A DNA stretch of 64,000 nt from Pseudomonas salomonii (lineage in GTDB: Bacteria > Pseudomonadota > Gammaproteobacteria > Pseudomonadales > Pseudomonadaceae): positions 1-64,000 of the forward strand of contig NZ_FNOX01000013.1 in assembly GCF_900107155.1 (NCBI RefSeq). Direction: 5' to 3'. Of this stretch, positions 62,919 through 64,000 are shown one piece after another (within the stretch, counting starts at the first letter, position 1; every line of letters starts with the position of its first letter). The notes under the pieces are model-generated. The model made no database searches, had not been told where the DNA came from, and worked only from the letters and a program-made list of their open reading frames with translations. The position numbers and the translations under genes are program-made.

Positions 62919-64000
62919 TTACTTCTGCTCTTTGACTTCTTCGAACTCGGCATCGACAACATCGTCGTGCTTGGCTTCAGGCTCTGCTTGTGCAGCGCCT
63001 TCTGCCGGCTGGCCTTGCTCGGCGTACATTTTCTGAGCAACCGGAGCGGAGACTTTCGACAGCTCCTCAACCTTGGCTTCGATGGCAGCCTTGTCGTCGC
63101 CTTTAATGGCGGTTTCCAGGGCAACCACAGCGGCTTCGATCGCGGTCTTCTCTTCGGCGGTCACTTTGTCGCCTGCTTCGGAGACCATTTTACGCGTCGA
63201 GTGAACCAGGGCATCGCCTTGGTTACGCGCACCGGCCAGCTCAGCAAACTTGGCATCCGCATCAGCGTTGGCTTCAGCATCACGAATCATCTGTTGAATT
63301 TCTTCATCAGACAGACCGGAGTTGGCCTTGATGGTGATCTTCTGCTCTTTGCCGGTCGCCTTGTCTTTGGCACCTACGTGCAGGATACCGTTGGCATCGA
63401 TGTCGAAGGTCACTTCAATTTGCGGCACGCCACGTGGTGCTGGTGGAATCTCGGCCAGGTCGAACTTGCCCAGAGACTTGTTCTGAGCGGCTTGCTTACG
63501 CTCACCTTGCAGCACGTGAATGGTCACAGCGCCCTGGTTGTCGTCGGCCGTCGAGAACACTTGCGATTTCTTGGTAGGAATCGTGGTGTTTTTCTCGATC
63601 AGCGCGGTCATCACGCCACCCATGGTTTCGATACCCAGGGTCAGCGGGCTGACGTCAAGCAGCAGCACGTCTTTCACGTCGCCGGCCAGTACCGCACCCT
63701 GGATCGCAGCACCCATGGCAACCGCTTCGTCCGGGTTCACGTCTTTACGCGCTTCTTTACCGAAGAACTCGGTGACCAGCTTCTGAACCAGTGGCATACG
63801 GGTCTGACCGCCAACCAGGATCACGTCGTTGATCGAGCCAACGTCGATACCGGAGTCTTTCAGCGCGATGCGGCAAGGCTCGATGGTGCGTTGAACCAGG
63901 TCTTCAACCAGCGCTTCCAGCTTCGAACGGGAGATCTTCACGTTCAAGTGCTTAGGACCAGTGGCGTCTGCAGTGATGTACGGCAGGTTCACGTCGGTCG
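62919..64000 (-). CDS. dnaK: Molecular chaperone DnaK (Hsp70), C-terminal part
   Basis: The 3' portion, about 360 codons, of Hsp70; the 5' end is off the right edge. Visible are the end of the nucleotide-binding domain (DVILVGGQTRMPLVQKLV), the interdomain linker (KDVLLLDVSPLTLGIETMGG), the substrate-binding domain (GERKQAAQNKSLGKFDL) and the acidic C-terminal tail ending DDVVDAEFEEVKEQK. It works with DnaJ, encoded next. Confidence 0.98.
   Translation of the reverse strand, partial: TDVNLPYITADATGPKHLNVKISRSKLEALVEDLVQRTIEPCRIALKDSGIDVGSINDVILVGGQTRMPLVQKLVTEFFGKEARKDVNPDEAVAMGAAIQGAVLAGDVKDVLLLDVSPLTLGIETMGGVMTALIEKNTTIPTKKSQVFSTADDNQGAVTIHVLQGERKQAAQNKSLGKFDLAEIPPAPRGVPQIEVTFDIDANGILHVGAKDKATGKEQKITIKANSGLSDEEIQQMIRDAEANADADAKFAELAGARNQGDALVHSTRKMVSEAGDKVTAEEKTAIEAAVVALETAIKGDDKAAIEAKVEELSKVSAPVAQKMYAEQGQPAEGAAQAEPEAKHDDVVDAEFEEVKEQK

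Overview
This window is core chromosome of a Pseudomonas, most likely of the P. fluorescens group. The evidence is gene content and order, which from memory match the P. aeruginosa PA4690-PA4761 segment closely (msrPQ, pssA, ilvCHI, mrcB, prrF, heme transport, dksA-gluQ-cbrXAB-crcZ-pcnB-folK-panBC-pgi-acs, pnp-rpsO-truB-rbfA-infB-nusA-rimP-tRNAs-secG-tpiA-glmM-folP-ftsH-rlmE, greA-carBA-dapB-dnaJK), together with high GC and Pseudomonas-type palindromic repeats of the GGGAGC..GGCTTGC type. I see no prophage, insertion sequence, CRISPR array, toxin-antitoxin pair, defence island or anomalous-composition block.

Layout. 1-540 is the start of a 16S rRNA gene on the minus strand with its leader, boxA and three tandem sigma-70 promoters. 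548-6529 (minus) holds msrPQ (repair of oxidised periplasmic methionine), pssA (phosphatidylserine synthesis) and the branched-chain operon ilvI-ilvH-ilvC. 6961-10368 (minus) is mrcB with a TPR lipoprotein and a YqcC protein. 10487-12956 (plus) has a kinase/P-loop fusion, a pentapeptide-repeat protein and a TfoX C-terminal-domain protein. 13035-15878 is an iron block: the Fur-controlled sRNA PrrF and a hmuTUV heme ABC transporter. A Rieske protein, sfsA and an aminotransferase follow.

18556-25168 (plus) is the global regulation block: dksA, gluQ, cbrX-cbrA-cbrB and the CrcZ RNA behind a sigma-54 promoter, which together set carbon catabolite repression through Hfq/Crc. 25321-38089 (plus) carries pcnB, folK, panBC, pgi, acs, an MpaB-like oxygenase, an rRNA-type methyltransferase and a large DUF748 envelope protein. 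On the minus strand, 38384-39004 is a tandem-BON periplasmic protein with a candidate sigma-54 promoter and a dyad upstream of it, and 39301-48399 is the translation/RNA-turnover superoperon with two tRNAs (fMet and Leu-GAG). 48422-64000 contains secG, tpiA, glmM, folP, ftsH, rlmE, yhbY (plus), a DUF4149 protein, greA, carB, carA, dapB, dnaJ and the 3' part of dnaK.

No wholly new multi-gene system is visible. The observations most worth checking are regulatory: the sigma-54 promoter plus enhancer-like dyad upstream of the BON gene; a terminator hairpin with a short U-tract reading frame in the carA leader; three stacked hairpins between tRNA-fMet and rimP; GTAACA repeats upstream of panB; and the absence of panD from its usual place between panC and pgi.
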